Shown piece after piece: positions 1 to 11,163 of a DNA stretch of 64,000 nucleotides (positions are counted from its first letter, which is position 1; each line of letters starts with the position of its first letter). A program made the position numbers and the translations under genes. Source of the DNA: Planctomycetales bacterium (GTDB taxonomy: Bacteria > Planctomycetota > Planctomycetia > Isosphaerales > Isosphaeraceae); assembly GCA_027449865.1 (NCBI GenBank), contig DAIDKV010000235.1, positions 42,643 through 106,642 on the forward strand. Reading direction: 5' to 3'. The notes beneath the pieces were generated by a model. The model saw only the letters and a list, made by a program, of their open reading frames with translations, searched no databases and was not told the DNA's origin.

Positions 1-224
1 CGAGTCACCATCCAGCCGGGCCGGTAAGCCGCAATCACCCCACGCCCGTGAAGTTCGCGAAAGACCCCACTTCGCGCCGCCGAAGGAATACCCTATCAAT
101 AAAGTTGACTCGCCGAGCCCGCTCGGTGAGCCGACGACCGCGATGGCGACCCTCGCCCCACCACGCACCCGCGAGTCCGGGCCCGTCCCTCGCGCCTTCC
201 TTACGAGACCCAGGAGCCGCCTCG

Positions 225-1073
225 ATGAGCGATGCCGCCGCCACCACCATCCGCGTCGGGCACAGCCCCGATTCGGACGACGCCTTCATGTTCTATGCCC
301 TCACCCACGATAAGATCGAGACCGGCGGCCTCAAGTTCGTCCATCAGCTTGAAGATATCGAGACCCTCAACCGACGCGCGCTCTCCGGCGAGCTCGAAGT
401 CTCGGCTGTTAGCATCCATGCCTTCGCCTATCTGGCCGACAAGTATGCCCTGCTCGCCTCGGGCTCCAGCATGGGTGATCGATATGGACCCACTCTCGTC
501 ACCCGAGAGGCCATGACCCTCGATGATCTCAAGGGGCGCACCATTGCGATCCCGGGCAAGCTCACAACCGCCTATCTCACGATGCAATTGTGCCTCGGCA
601 AGGACACCCCGGTGGTGGTGATGCCGTTCGACGAAATTCTGCCGGCGGTGGCCGAGGGGAAGGTCGAGGCCGGGTTGTTGATCCACGAGGGGCAGCTTTA
701 TTACGGTGACCGGGGGCTGCACCAGGTGGTGGATCTGGGTGAGTGGTGGTTCCAGCAAACGGGGCTCCCCCTGCCGCTCGGTGGCAACGTAGTCCGGCGC
801 GATCTGGGAACAGAGATGGTCGAGAAGATCGCCCGGATGCTGAAGGAAAGCATCCAGTACGCCCTCGATCATCGTGCCGAGGCCCTGGAGTATGCCCTGC
901 GCTATGCCCGCGACCTCGAGCCGGCGCTGGCCGACCGGTTCGTGGGGATGTACGTCAACGACTGGACGATCGATTACGGTCCGAGAGGTCGCGAGGCCGT
1001 TCGCACACTCCTGGCCCGCGGAGCGGAAGCGGGTTTAGTCCCGGGCCCGCTTGACGTACAATTCGTGGGTTGA
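225..1073 (+). CDS. mqnD: 1,4-dihydroxy-6-naphthoate synthase-like protein (MqnD/MqnA family)
   Basis: A 282-residue protein of the MqnA/MqnD (VitK2_biosynth) periplasmic-binding-like fold. MqnD converts cyclic dehypoxanthine futalosine to 1,4-dihydroxy-6-naphthoate in the futalosine route to menaquinone. The N-terminal segment [14 protein letters not shown] (residues 13-26) matches the family substrate-binding motif, and the length is typical. The frame is open upstream to about position 48, but that extension is low-complexity Arg/Pro/Ser and has no family similarity, so I start at the ATG beginning MSDAAATT. Some related solute-binding proteins share the motif, so MqnD rather than MqnA is an inference. 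No other menaquinone gene is in the window; it lies 28 bp before the aconitase start. Confidence 0.8.
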   Translation: MSDAAATTIRVGHSPDSDDAFMFYALTHDKIETGGLKFVHQLEDIETLNRRALSGELEVSAVSIHAFAYLADKYALLASGSSMGDRYGPTLVTREAMTLDDLKGRTIAIPGKLTTAYLTMQLCLGKDTPVVVMPFDEILPAVAEGKVEAGLLIHEGQLYYGDRGLHQVVDLGEWWFQQTGLPLPLGGNVVRRDLGTEMVEKIARMLKESIQYALDHRAEALEYALRYARDLEPALADRFVGMYVNDWTIDYGPRGREAVRTLLARGAEAGLVPGPLDVQFVG

Positions 1074-1101
1074 CCCCCCGCCCGTCCGCGAGAGGATAAC
1101 C

Positions 1102-3852
<2,751 letters not shown>

Positions 3853-3961
3853 AGACTTCGCCGTGAGTCGCCCTCCCCGTTGATCGAGCGCGCCATACGG
3901 ACCCTAGACCCCTTGCCGGGGCACTTGAATCCACCCGTTCCCGATACAATCAGGAGTCGCG

Positions 3962-4981
3962 ATGATTACGGAGCAAGTGCAGACGGAGGCCAAACCCGTC
4001 GTGAACAAGACCCAGGCCCTGGTCTGGCTCCGCCAGATGATGCTGATCCGCCGCTTCGAGGAGCGCGCGGAGATGCTCTACCAGAAGGGCGGGAAGATCG
4101 GCGGGTTCTTTCACCAGTACAGCGGCCAGGAGCCCGTGGCGGTCGCCTCGATCGGAGTGCTTCGAGAAGACGATTACGTCATCACGGCGTACCGCGACCA
4201 CGGCCACGCGCTGGCCCGAGGGATGACAGCGCGGGCCGGGATGGCCGAACTGCTGGGGAAGGTGACCGGCTGCTCGAAGGGGAAGGGCGGCTCCATGCAC
4301 TTCTTCGACGCCGAGAAGGGGTTCCTCGGCGGACACGCGATCGTCGGCAGCCACATCGCCCTGGCGGCGGGCGTCGCCTTCGCGAGCAAGTATCGCGGCG
4401 AGGACCGCGTTTGCATCTGCTACATGGGCGACGGTGCCATTAACCAGGGCTCGGTCCACGAGACCCTGAACATGGCCGCGCTCTGGAAGCTCCCGGTCAT
4501 CTACGTCGTCGAGAACAATCTCTACGCGATGGGGACCTCGCTGGCCCGGTCGTCCTCGGTGCTGGACCTCACCGTCCGTTGCGCCGTCCCGTACGGCATC
4601 CCCGGCCACCAGATCAACGGCAACGACGTCGAGTTGATGGCCCGAACAACCCGAGAGGCCGCCAACCGGGCCCGCGCCGGCGAGGGGCCAACGTTCATCG
4701 AGGCCCAGACCTACCGCTACAAGGGCCACTCGATCAGCGACCCGGGCAAGTACCGCCAGAAGGAGGAGCTGGACGAGGCGATCCGCCACGACCCGATCCT
4801 CGTTTACGAGAACATCCTCAAGGAGCGCGGCTGGATCGATCAGGAGGCCATCGACCGGATGCGCGAGGGCGTCAAGGAGGAGATTGAGGAGAGCATCGAG
4901 TTCGCCGAGGCGAGCGAGCAGCCGCCCCTCGAAGCCCTCTACGAAGACATCACGGTGGCCCCGTTCATCCCACAGGAGTGA
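3962..4981 (+). CDS. pdhA: pyruvate dehydrogenase E1 component, alpha subunit
   Basis: A 339-residue E1-alpha subunit that, with PdhB, decarboxylates pyruvate using thiamine diphosphate and reductively acetylates the lipoyl group of E2. The ThDP/Mg motif GDGAINQGSVHE starts at residue 156, followed by the conserved ENNLYAMGT and the phosphorylation-loop region YRYKGHSISDPGKYR. Length is typical of the alpha2beta2 E1 class. AGGAG sits just before the ATG. TACAAT at 3945-3950 resembles a -10 box but lies only 12 bp before the start, so it would give an almost leaderless transcript. First gene of pdhA-pdhB-pdhC-lpdA. Confidence 0.95.
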   Translation: MITEQVQTEAKPVVNKTQALVWLRQMMLIRRFEERAEMLYQKGGKIGGFFHQYSGQEPVAVASIGVLREDDYVITAYRDHGHALARGMTARAGMAELLGKVTGCSKGKGGSMHFFDAEKGFLGGHAIVGSHIALAAGVAFASKYRGEDRVCICYMGDGAINQGSVHETLNMAALWKLPVIYVVENNLYAMGTSLARSSSVLDLTVRCAVPYGIPGHQINGNDVELMARTTREAANRARAGEGPTFIEAQTYRYKGHSISDPGKYRQKEELDEAIRHDPILVYENILKERGWIDQEAIDRMREGVKEEIEESIEFAEASEQPPLEALYEDITVAPFIPQE

Positions 4982-4983
4982 CC

Positions 4984-5961
4984 ATGCCCGTCCTGACGTT
5001 CCGCGAGGCCCTCAATCAGGCCATGACCGAGGAGATGGAGCGCGACGACCGCGTCTTCCTGATGGGCGAGGAGGTCGCGCAGTACGACGGAGCCTACAAG
5101 GTCAGCCAGGGGATGCTCAAGAAGTTCGGCCCGAGCCGGATCATTGACACGCCGATCTCCGAGGGCGGCTTCGCCGGCATCGGCATCGGCGCGGCCATGG
5201 TCGGGCTCCGGCCGATCGTCGAGTTCATGACGTTCAGCTTCAGCCTGGTGGCGATCGACCAGATCGTCAACAACGCGGCGAACATGCGGTACATGAGCGG
5301 CGGCCAGTTCGCCGTCCCGATCGTCTTCCGGGGCAGCTCGGGGATGGCGGGCTGCCTGGCCGCCACCCACTCGCACCGCCTCGAAGCCTGGTACGCGCAG
5401 ATCCCCGGCCTCACCGTCGTTCTGCCCGGCACCCCGGCCGACGCCAAGGGCCTCCTCAAAAGCGCCATCCGGTCGGATGACCCCGTGGTCTTCATCGAGC
5501 ACGAGGTCCTTTACCACGAAAAGGGAGAGGTCCCCGAGGGCGAGCATGTCGTCCCGATCGGCAAGGCCGACATCAAGCGCGAGGGCTCCGACGTCACGCT
5601 GATCACCTACTCGCGCTCGCTCAAGGCAACGCTCGCCGCTGCTGAGAAGCTCGCCGAGGAAGGAATCGACGCCGAGGTGGTCGACATCCGGACCATCCGA
5701 CCGCTCGATCTGGATACCCTGCTCACCTCGATCGGCAAGACCCACCGCGGCGTGATCGTCGAGGAAGACTGGCCGTACTGCGGCCTGGGCGCCGGGATCG
5801 CCGACCGGATCACCCAGGCGGCCTTCGACGAGCTCGACGCGCCCATCCGTCGGGTCGCCGCCAAGGACGCGCCGATCCCGTACAACCGAACGCTGGAGGC
5901 CTCGATGCTCCCGTCGGTCGACCGGGTCGTCGCGGCCGTCAAGGATGTGATGTACGTCTGA
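4984..5961 (+). CDS. pdhB: pyruvate dehydrogenase E1 component, beta subunit
   Basis: A 325-residue transketolase-like E1-beta subunit that pairs with the adjacent PdhA. The N-terminal MPVLTFREALNQAM, the EGGFAGIGIGAAM segment and the C-terminal transketolase domain (LITYSRSL, VVDIRTIRPLD, VEEDWPYCGLGA) are all family-typical and ungapped. The ATG at 4984 has AGGAG six bases upstream; a GTG at 4978 overlapping the pdhA stop is the alternative. The two bases between the genes imply tight translational coupling, as expected for subunits of one heterotetramer. Confidence 0.95.
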   Translation: MPVLTFREALNQAMTEEMERDDRVFLMGEEVAQYDGAYKVSQGMLKKFGPSRIIDTPISEGGFAGIGIGAAMVGLRPIVEFMTFSFSLVAIDQIVNNAANMRYMSGGQFAVPIVFRGSSGMAGCLAATHSHRLEAWYAQIPGLTVVLPGTPADAKGLLKSAIRSDDPVVFIEHEVLYHEKGEVPEGEHVVPIGKADIKREGSDVTLITYSRSLKATLAAAEKLAEEGIDAEVVDIRTIRPLDLDTLLTSIGKTHRGVIVEEDWPYCGLGAGIADRITQAAFDELDAPIRRVAAKDAPIPYNRTLEASMLPSVDRVVAAVKDVMYV

Positions 5962-6055
5962 AGCCGGCGTCGCGCGGGCGAGGTCGCCAGGATCCGCCCG
6001 CCGCGATCGTCCGCATCCCCCCCGCCGATATACCGACCGCCCAGGGAGAACCGAC

Positions 6056-7399
6056 GTGCCGATCGAAGTGACGATGCCGAAGCTCAGCCCGACGATGGAG
6101 ACCGGCGTGATCGCCCAGTGGCTGGTCAAGGTCGGGGACAAGATCAAGGAAGGGGACGTGCTGGCCGACATCGAAACCGATAAGGCCACCATGCAGATGA
6201 AGTCGTACGACGATGGCACGATCGTCCACATCGACCACGGCGCCGGCGACGAGGTGGCGCTCGGACAACGGGTGATGGTGCTCGCGAAAAAGAACGAGGA
6301 TCCCAAAAAGGTCGCCGCCGACCTCGGCCTTGGCGGCGAGGCGAAAGCCGCGCCGAAGGCCGCCGCCCAGCGTGCCGAGGCCTCAGCGCCCGTCGCCGCC
6401 GCGGCGGCGAGCGGCGTCGCGTCCACCGGCGGACTGGTCGCCGATCGGGCGGGCGGCAACGGCAACGGCAACGGGCATCCCTCCTCGGACAATGGCCAGC
6501 AGGCCGCCGCCGTGCCCTCGCACGGTGGACGGGTCAAGGCAAGCCCGCTCGCCCGGAAGCTTGCCGCCTCGGCCCAGGTCGAACTGGCCGGAATCCAGGG
6601 CTCGGGCCCGAACGGGCGGGTCGTCCGCCGCGACGTCGAGGCCTACATCCAGGCTGGCCCCTCGAAGGCCGCCACGCCCCAGGCGGCTCCAACCACGGCC
6701 GCCGCCCCGATCGCCGCGCAACGCATCCCGCACTCCCGAATGCGCAAGACGATCGCCCAGCGCATGGTTCAGGCCAAGCAGACCGCCCCCGAGATCCACC
6801 TGACCGTCGACATCCGCGTCGACCGGCTGGTCGCCGCTCGCGAGGAGCTGAACAAACGGCTCGCCCGCGAGGGCGTGAAGCTCTCGCTCGGCGACTTCGT
6901 CACCAAGGCGGTCGCCATGTCGCTCCGGGCCCATCCGGGCGTCAACGCCAGCTACGAGCCCGACGCGATCGTCCGCCACGGCGAGGTCAACATCGGGATC
7001 GCCGTCGCTCTGCCCGAGGGGCTGATCGTCCCGGTCCTGCACCGCGCCGACACGCTGGGCCTCCGCGAAATCCGGAAGCGGAGCGAGGCCCTGGCCGCCG
7101 CCGCCCGGTCGAACAACCTCAGCGGCGAGCAGCTCACCGGCAGCACGTTCACAATCTCGAACCTCGGCATGTTCGGCATCCGACAGTTCGACGCCATCCT
7201 GAACATGCCCGAGGTCGGCATCCTCGCCGTGGGCACCGCCGACAAACGGCCGGTCGTCGAGGGAGACAGGCTCGTCGTCGGCACCGTGATGACCGTCACC
7301 CTCACCGCTGACCACCGCGCCGTCGATGGCGCCATGGCCGCCGAATTCCTCCAGACCCTCAGGGGCCTGCTCGAGGAACCGACGTCCATGCTGCTCTGA
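6056..7399 (+). CDS. pdhC: dihydrolipoyl acetyltransferase, E2 of pyruvate dehydrogenase
   Basis: A 447-residue E2 core protein that accepts acetyl groups from E1 on its lipoyl arm and transfers them to CoA. It has one N-terminal lipoyl domain with the modified Lys43 in ETDKATM, an Ala/Pro-rich linker with a Gly-Asn run, a peripheral-subunit binding domain at about 160-198 (SPLARKLA...GRVVRRDVEAY), a second Ala/Pro linker, and the acyltransferase domain ending with the catalytic DHRAVDG (His420, Asp424). The start is GTG, giving MPIEVTMPKLSP, preceded by AGGGAG. It follows pdhB after 94 bp and precedes lpdA, with an inverted repeat in the gap. Confidence 0.95.
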   Translation: MPIEVTMPKLSPTMETGVIAQWLVKVGDKIKEGDVLADIETDKATMQMKSYDDGTIVHIDHGAGDEVALGQRVMVLAKKNEDPKKVAADLGLGGEAKAAPKAAAQRAEASAPVAAAAASGVASTGGLVADRAGGNGNGNGHPSSDNGQQAAAVPSHGGRVKASPLARKLAASAQVELAGIQGSGPNGRVVRRDVEAYIQAGPSKAATPQAAPTTAAAPIAAQRIPHSRMRKTIAQRMVQAKQTAPEIHLTVDIRVDRLVAAREELNKRLAREGVKLSLGDFVTKAVAMSLRAHPGVNASYEPDAIVRHGEVNIGIAVALPEGLIVPVLHRADTLGLREIRKRSEALAAAARSNNLSGEQLTGSTFTISNLGMFGIRQFDAILNMPEVGILAVGTADKRPVVEGDRLVVGTVMTVTLTADHRAVDGAMAAEFLQTLRGLLEEPTSMLL

Positions 7400-7422
7400 G
7401 ATGAGCCAACGAACACAGGCAA

Positions 7423-7483
7423 GTAGGTCAGACTTTCCAGCCCGACGGGGTTTCTCCCGGTCAGCCTGGAAAGCCTGACCTAC
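7423..7483. repeat. imperfect inverted repeat (REP-like) between pdhC and lpdA
   Basis: The left arm GTAGGTCAGACTTTCCAG (7423-7440) and right arm CTGGAAAGCCTGACCTAC (7466-7483) pair over 18 bp with one mismatch. Pairing continues imperfectly through the GC-rich centre to a small TTTCT loop. There is no T-tract, so it is not a classical terminator. It could be a REP/BIME-type dispersed element, or an mRNA-processing hairpin setting lpdA expression apart from pdhABC. Confidence 0.75.
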
Positions 7484-7497
7484 ATCAAGGGATTTCC

Positions 7498-8883
7498 ATG
7501 GCCTACGACTACGACATTGTGGTAATTGGCGGCGGTCCGGCCGGGTATGCCGGAGCGATCCGTGCCGCGCAGCTCAAAAAGCGGGTGCTCTGCGTCGAGC
7601 GTGACAAGCTGGGCGGGATCTGCCTGAACTGGGGCTGCATCCCGACCAAGGCGTTGCTCACCAACGCCCACCTGGCCGAGTTGATCCACCACCACGGGGC
7701 CAATTTCGGCTTCACCGGCCAGGTGGGGTGGGACTTCGCCCAGATCATCAATCGAAGCCGAGGCGTCGCGGGTCAGCTCAACAAGGGGATCGAGGGGCTC
7801 TTCCGCAAGTACAAGGTGAACCACAAGCTCGGGACGGCAAAGGTCGTCGCTCCGCACAAGGTTCAGATCGGGAATGAGACCGTCTCGACCGAGTCGATCG
7901 TGATCGCCACGGGCGTTCGCGCCCGCCCGCTCCCGGGAGCCGAGTTCGACGGCCAGACGATCCTCTCGTCCAAGGAGGCGATGAGCCTCACCAGCCAGCC
8001 GAAGTCGATGCTCATCATCGGCGCCGGGCCGATCGGGCTGGAATTCGGCTACTTCTACAACGCCCTCGGCACGAAGGTCACGGTCGTCGAGCTGCTCGAC
8101 CGGATCGTCCCCGGCGAGGACGAAGAAGTGTCCGCCGCGCTCCAGCAAAGCCTCACCAAGCGCGGGATCATCTTCCACACCGGCTCGAAGACGAGCAAGA
8201 TCGTGAAGTCGGACAAGGGCGTCACGGCCGAGATCGAGACGCCGAAGGGCAAGACGACCGTCGAGGCCGAGAAGATGCTCGTCGCCATCGGCGTGGTCGG
8301 TAACGTCGAGAACCTGTTTGCCGACAGCGTGAAGGTCGAGCTGGTCAAGAACCACATCAAGGCCGACCCGAAGAACGGTTACGTCACGAGCGTCCCGGGA
8401 ATCTACGCGGTCGGCGACGTGATCGGCCCGCCCTGGCTGGCCCACGTGGCGCACCACGAGTCGATCTGCTGCATCGAGCGGATCTGCGGCTTCTCCGACC
8501 GGACGGTCGACTACACGACGATCCCCGGCTGCACGTACACCGACCCGGGCGTCGCGAGTGTCGGGCTGACGGAGAAGGCCGCGCGCGACGCTGGCTATCA
8601 GGTCCGCGTGGGCAAGTTCCCGTTCCAGTACAGCGGCCGGGCGCTGGCCTCCGACGAGACCGAGGGCTTCGTGAAGCTGGTCTTCGACGCGAAGCTCGGC
8701 GAGCTGCTGGGCGCCCACCTGATTGGCTCGCAGGCAACCGAGCTGATCGCCGAACTGGTGATGGCGAAGAAGCTCGAAGCGACCGAGGAAGAAATCCTCC
8801 ACGCGATGCACCCGCACCCGACCTATTCGGAAGCGGTGATGGAAGCCGCCGGCCAGGGGCTCGGCGAGTCGATTCATATCTGA
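7498..8883 (+). CDS. lpdA: dihydrolipoyl dehydrogenase (E3)
   Basis: A 461-residue flavoprotein disulfide reductase that reoxidises the dihydrolipoyl group of E2 with NAD+. It shows the FAD Rossmann motif GGGPAGYAGA (11-20), the redox-active disulfide GGICLNWGCIPTK (Cys42/Cys47), the NAD-binding GAGPIGLEFGYFY segment, the second FAD motif YAVGDVIG, and the C-terminal HPHPTYSEAVMEA with the catalytic His-Glu pair. Size is normal. It follows pdhC by 98 bp and almost certainly serves that complex, although E3 can be shared with other 2-oxoacid dehydrogenases. Confidence 0.95.
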   Translation: MAYDYDIVVIGGGPAGYAGAIRAAQLKKRVLCVERDKLGGICLNWGCIPTKALLTNAHLAELIHHHGANFGFTGQVGWDFAQIINRSRGVAGQLNKGIEGLFRKYKVNHKLGTAKVVAPHKVQIGNETVSTESIVIATGVRARPLPGAEFDGQTILSSKEAMSLTSQPKSMLIIGAGPIGLEFGYFYNALGTKVTVVELLDRIVPGEDEEVSAALQQSLTKRGIIFHTGSKTSKIVKSDKGVTAEIETPKGKTTVEAEKMLVAIGVVGNVENLFADSVKVELVKNHIKADPKNGYVTSVPGIYAVGDVIGPPWLAHVAHHESICCIERICGFSDRTVDYTTIPGCTYTDPGVASVGLTEKAARDAGYQVRVGKFPFQYSGRALASDETEGFVKLVFDAKLGELLGAHLIGSQATELIAELVMAKKLEATEEEILHAMHPHPTYSEAVMEAAGQGLGESIHI

Positions 8884-8887
8884 ACAA

Positions 8888-9353
8888 TTACCACGGCTCA
8901 CGTGGAATGGTCTCACCCCCGGCGATCGTCGAGAGCGCCTCGAAGACCCGGGGGTGGATCGTATCGGGGATGAAGCGGACCGAGCCGTCGGCGAAGGCCA
9001 CGTTGGCCCCCGTCGGCGAATCCAGGCCGCCGAACTGAGGCCCCGTCCCGATGTAGGGGAGATCCGGTCGTATCGAGCCCGCGGACAGTCGCCGGGCCGC
9101 CCGAGAGCCAGGAACCGCGTATCCGGCCCGACTCGGCCAGGACCATCGTGTAGGCCATCCCGTCGCGGACATCCGCTGGGGTCGTCTGGCGATCGTACCC
9201 GAAATAACTAAAATTATCCAAAATCTGATGCAACCAAATCAGGCCCGCGAGCCCCACCGCCACGCCCGCGATCCAGAGCAACTTCCGCCCAATCGTCCAG
9301 CGCCCCATAACAAGCCCCCGCCCCCCAAAGGATCGAGGCCAATCCCTCACCAT
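8888..9353 (-). pseudogene. DUF1559 (H-X9-DG)-type protein, frameshifted
   Basis: Two overlapping minus-strand frames give the two halves of one short protein. The first has a basic N-terminus, a membrane segment (LLWIAGVAVGLAGLIWL) and SWLSGGPATVRGLDT. One frame later come PYIGTGPQFGGLD and GANVAFADGSVRFI with a C-terminal VFEALSTIAGGE. In DUF1559 proteins, abundant in planctomycetes, these segments are contiguous. Here reading must shift forward by one base at roughly 9055-9075, near a CCCC run. The restored product would be about 155 residues, shorter than full DUF1559 proteins, so it may be a truncated relative. A sequencing indel is a real alternative to true decay. An internal ATG at 9308 is a possible start. 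Confidence 0.6.
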
Positions 9354-9398
9354 CTTACCTTTGTCGGAGATTCAAAGGGAAGAGGCTCGCGGTGAGGG

Positions 9399-9626
9399 TT
9401 ATTCGCCGGGCTGATCGCTTTCGAGGTGGATCGATCCATCCGCATGCTTGATTGCCTTGCCCCAGTGGCGGGAATGGCCCGGATCGATCGGGCCATCGAG
9501 GGTCACCACCTCCACGGGATACTCGCCCGGATCCGCGTCGTCCAGAAGTGCCTGGATTTCCTTGCTGGTCCCGCCATCGCCAAGGATCTGGTCCCCACGA
9601 CGGACCCGGTAGAAGGTCGTCATCAT
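9399..9626 (-). CDS. small conserved-looking hypothetical protein, 75 aa
   Basis: The reading frame begins MMTTFYRVRRGDQILGDGGTS, has GAGAG upstream of its double ATG, and ends acidic (HLESDQPGE). It has no signal peptide or membrane segment and a balanced soluble composition, with no known domain that I recognise. It lies 90 bp before the DUF1559 remnant on the same strand and diverges from the next plus-strand gene across about 240 bp. It could be spurious, but the ribosome-binding site and lack of a better overlapping frame favour a real gene. Confidence 0.5.
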   Translation of the reverse strand: MMTTFYRVRRGDQILGDGGTSKEIQALLDDADPGEYPVEVVTLDGPIDPGHSRHWGKAIKHADGSIHLESDQPGE

Positions 9627-9868
9627 CTCTCATGCTCCGATCTGGATTCCTGTCCACGCGTCCGATCCACTCGGCCGACGCGATTCTCCTTTCAACCGGC
9701 CGCAAACGGCGAGCCGCCGGCTCAGCGGCGATTCGCCACTTCGAAAAGACGGGGATCGTCTATTTTTTCCCACGTGGATCCACATCTGGACCTCCATGTC
9801 CTACGGTAAGATTGGAGCCGCGATACGGCCCCCAAGACGGAGTTCCTCGAAGAAAGAGCGACTCAACG

Positions 9869-10516
9869 ATGATTTCGCTCGGCGAGAACAAAGATAGGCA
9901 AGATGCGATGTCTCGCCAGTTAGTTTGGGTTCCAATCGTGCATACGAGGGAAGACCTGGGACGACTCGGAGCCCAGGTCGAGGAGGCGTTTGTCCGGCGG
10001 ATGGGCCGGTCGCGATGGGAGGCGCATCAAAATTCGGTTGAGGCGTTATGGGAGAGAATCCAGCGCCGGATCGAGGAGATGAAGCTCGATCTTCACCGGG
10101 TCCGTCTCTATCAGGATGGGCTGCCGGTTTGCGGTCAGGAAGAGTCGATCGTCCGCGAGCTGTCGACGCAGGGGAGCCGGAATCACCAGTTGCTTGCCGA
10201 CCTGATCGATCGGGGTGCCACGCTGGTGGGAACGGAGTCGCCGCAACTGTTGATCCAGGAATATCAGCTCAACCGACGCATTCTGGGCGAGGCGCCTGGC
10301 GGTTCGCTGCCCCGGTCGAGAGCCGAGGCCATCCGCGACGAGGCGGCGCGATTGCTCGAATCCCGCGATCGTTTCATCGCCGACCGGATCGTTGAGACTC
10401 TCCAGCCGGGCGAGACCGGGTTGGTCTTCCTGGGGATGCTGCATTCGCTCAAGGGCCGGCTGCCAGCGAATATCGCGTTGACGGTCCTCCGGCCGACTAA
10501 ATCGTTCGTTTTGTGA
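9869..10516 (+). CDS. conserved protein of unknown function, possible TraB/ChaN-like fold
   Basis: A soluble 215-residue protein without signal peptide. Blocks that look conserved are VWVPIVHTREDLG (19-31), RLYQDGLPVCGQE, STQGSRNHQLL, GATLVGTESPQLLI, and a C-terminal RDRFIADRIVETL followed by GETGLVFLGMLHSL. The last block recalls the Arg-Asp-x-x-x-Ala...G-x-x-H signature of the TraB/PrgY/ChaN superfamily; that assignment is inference. A second start (MSRQLVW) is at 9908. It lies about 100 bp before the hsp20 gene of the gas-vesicle locus on the same strand, but whether it belongs to that locus cannot be decided from sequence. Confidence 0.65.
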   Translation: MISLGENKDRQDAMSRQLVWVPIVHTREDLGRLGAQVEEAFVRRMGRSRWEAHQNSVEALWERIQRRIEEMKLDLHRVRLYQDGLPVCGQEESIVRELSTQGSRNHQLLADLIDRGATLVGTESPQLLIQEYQLNRRILGEAPGGSLPRSRAEAIRDEAARLLESRDRFIADRIVETLQPGETGLVFLGMLHSLKGRLPANIALTVLRPTKSFVL

Positions 10517-10613
10517 CGCCGAGCGCCGAGACCCGGCCGCGGGGAGGCCCCCGCGCGCTCGCCGTTGGATGGGATTTACGTCCGTTCCTCTACAATCGAA
10601 GTGCGAGGTTGCC

Positions 10614-11126
10614 ATGTCGACATCCGGTCCCAGGCGCTCCTCCGGGGGCGCCGATCTGGGCGGCTTCCTGGGCGGCTTGACGAACCTGATCGAGAAGCTC
10701 GGAGAGCTGGCGGAAACCGGCCAGGAACTCAAGGGCGTCAAGGAGTTCGGCCAGGAGGGCGGCGTGCAGGGCGTCTTCGGGTTCACCATCCGGACCGGCC
10801 TTGGCGACCGTGAAGGCGGGGTCAAGGTCGAACCGTTCGGCAACGTCCAGAAAGACGAGCAGACCGGCCGCGCCACGGTCCGCGAGGTCATCGAGCCGCC
10901 CGTCGACGTTTTCGAGGAGGCCGACCACGTCCTCGTCGTCGCCGAGATGCCCGGCATCGGACCCGACGATCTCCGGATCGAGTTGAAGGACGACATCCTG
11001 ACGATCGCCGCCCAGCGCGGGCCAAAGAAGTATCGCAAGGAAGTCTTGCTCCCATCGAGCTTCCCGGCCGAGGCCATGTCGACGACCTGCCGGAACGGCA
11101 TCCTGGAAATCAAGCTGGCCCGCTGA
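10614..11126 (+). CDS. Hsp20/alpha-crystallin protein, GvpH-like
   Basis: A 170-residue protein with a Gly-rich N-terminal half and a C-terminal alpha-crystallin domain at about 85-170 (PPVDVFEEADHVLVVAEMPG, DDLRIELKDDILTI, NGILEIKL). In haloarchaeal gas-vesicle clusters GvpH is an Hsp20-type protein that binds assembly factors, and here it opens the gas-vesicle locus, 37 bp before the CDC48-type ATPase. The upstream frame extension to 10569 is not supported, as GAGG lies just before the chosen ATG. TACAAT at 10591-10596 could be a -10 box. The likely role is keeping aggregation-prone GvpA-family subunits soluble (inference). Confidence 0.8.
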   Translation: MSTSGPRRSSGGADLGGFLGGLTNLIEKLGELAETGQELKGVKEFGQEGGVQGVFGFTIRTGLGDREGGVKVEPFGNVQKDEQTGRATVREVIEPPVDVFEEADHVLVVAEMPGIGPDDLRIELKDDILTIAAQRGPKKYRKEVLLPSSFPAEAMSTTCRNGILEIKLAR

Positions 11127-11163
11127 GCAAACTCAGGACGTTCGCAAGGGAGACAGACGCATC

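Noticed and set aside
10591..10596. TACAAT as the promoter of the hsp20-led gas-vesicle unit
   Set aside because: No -35 at the right distance (TTGGAT lies 20 bp away), and the leader would be only about ten bases; kept only as a note.
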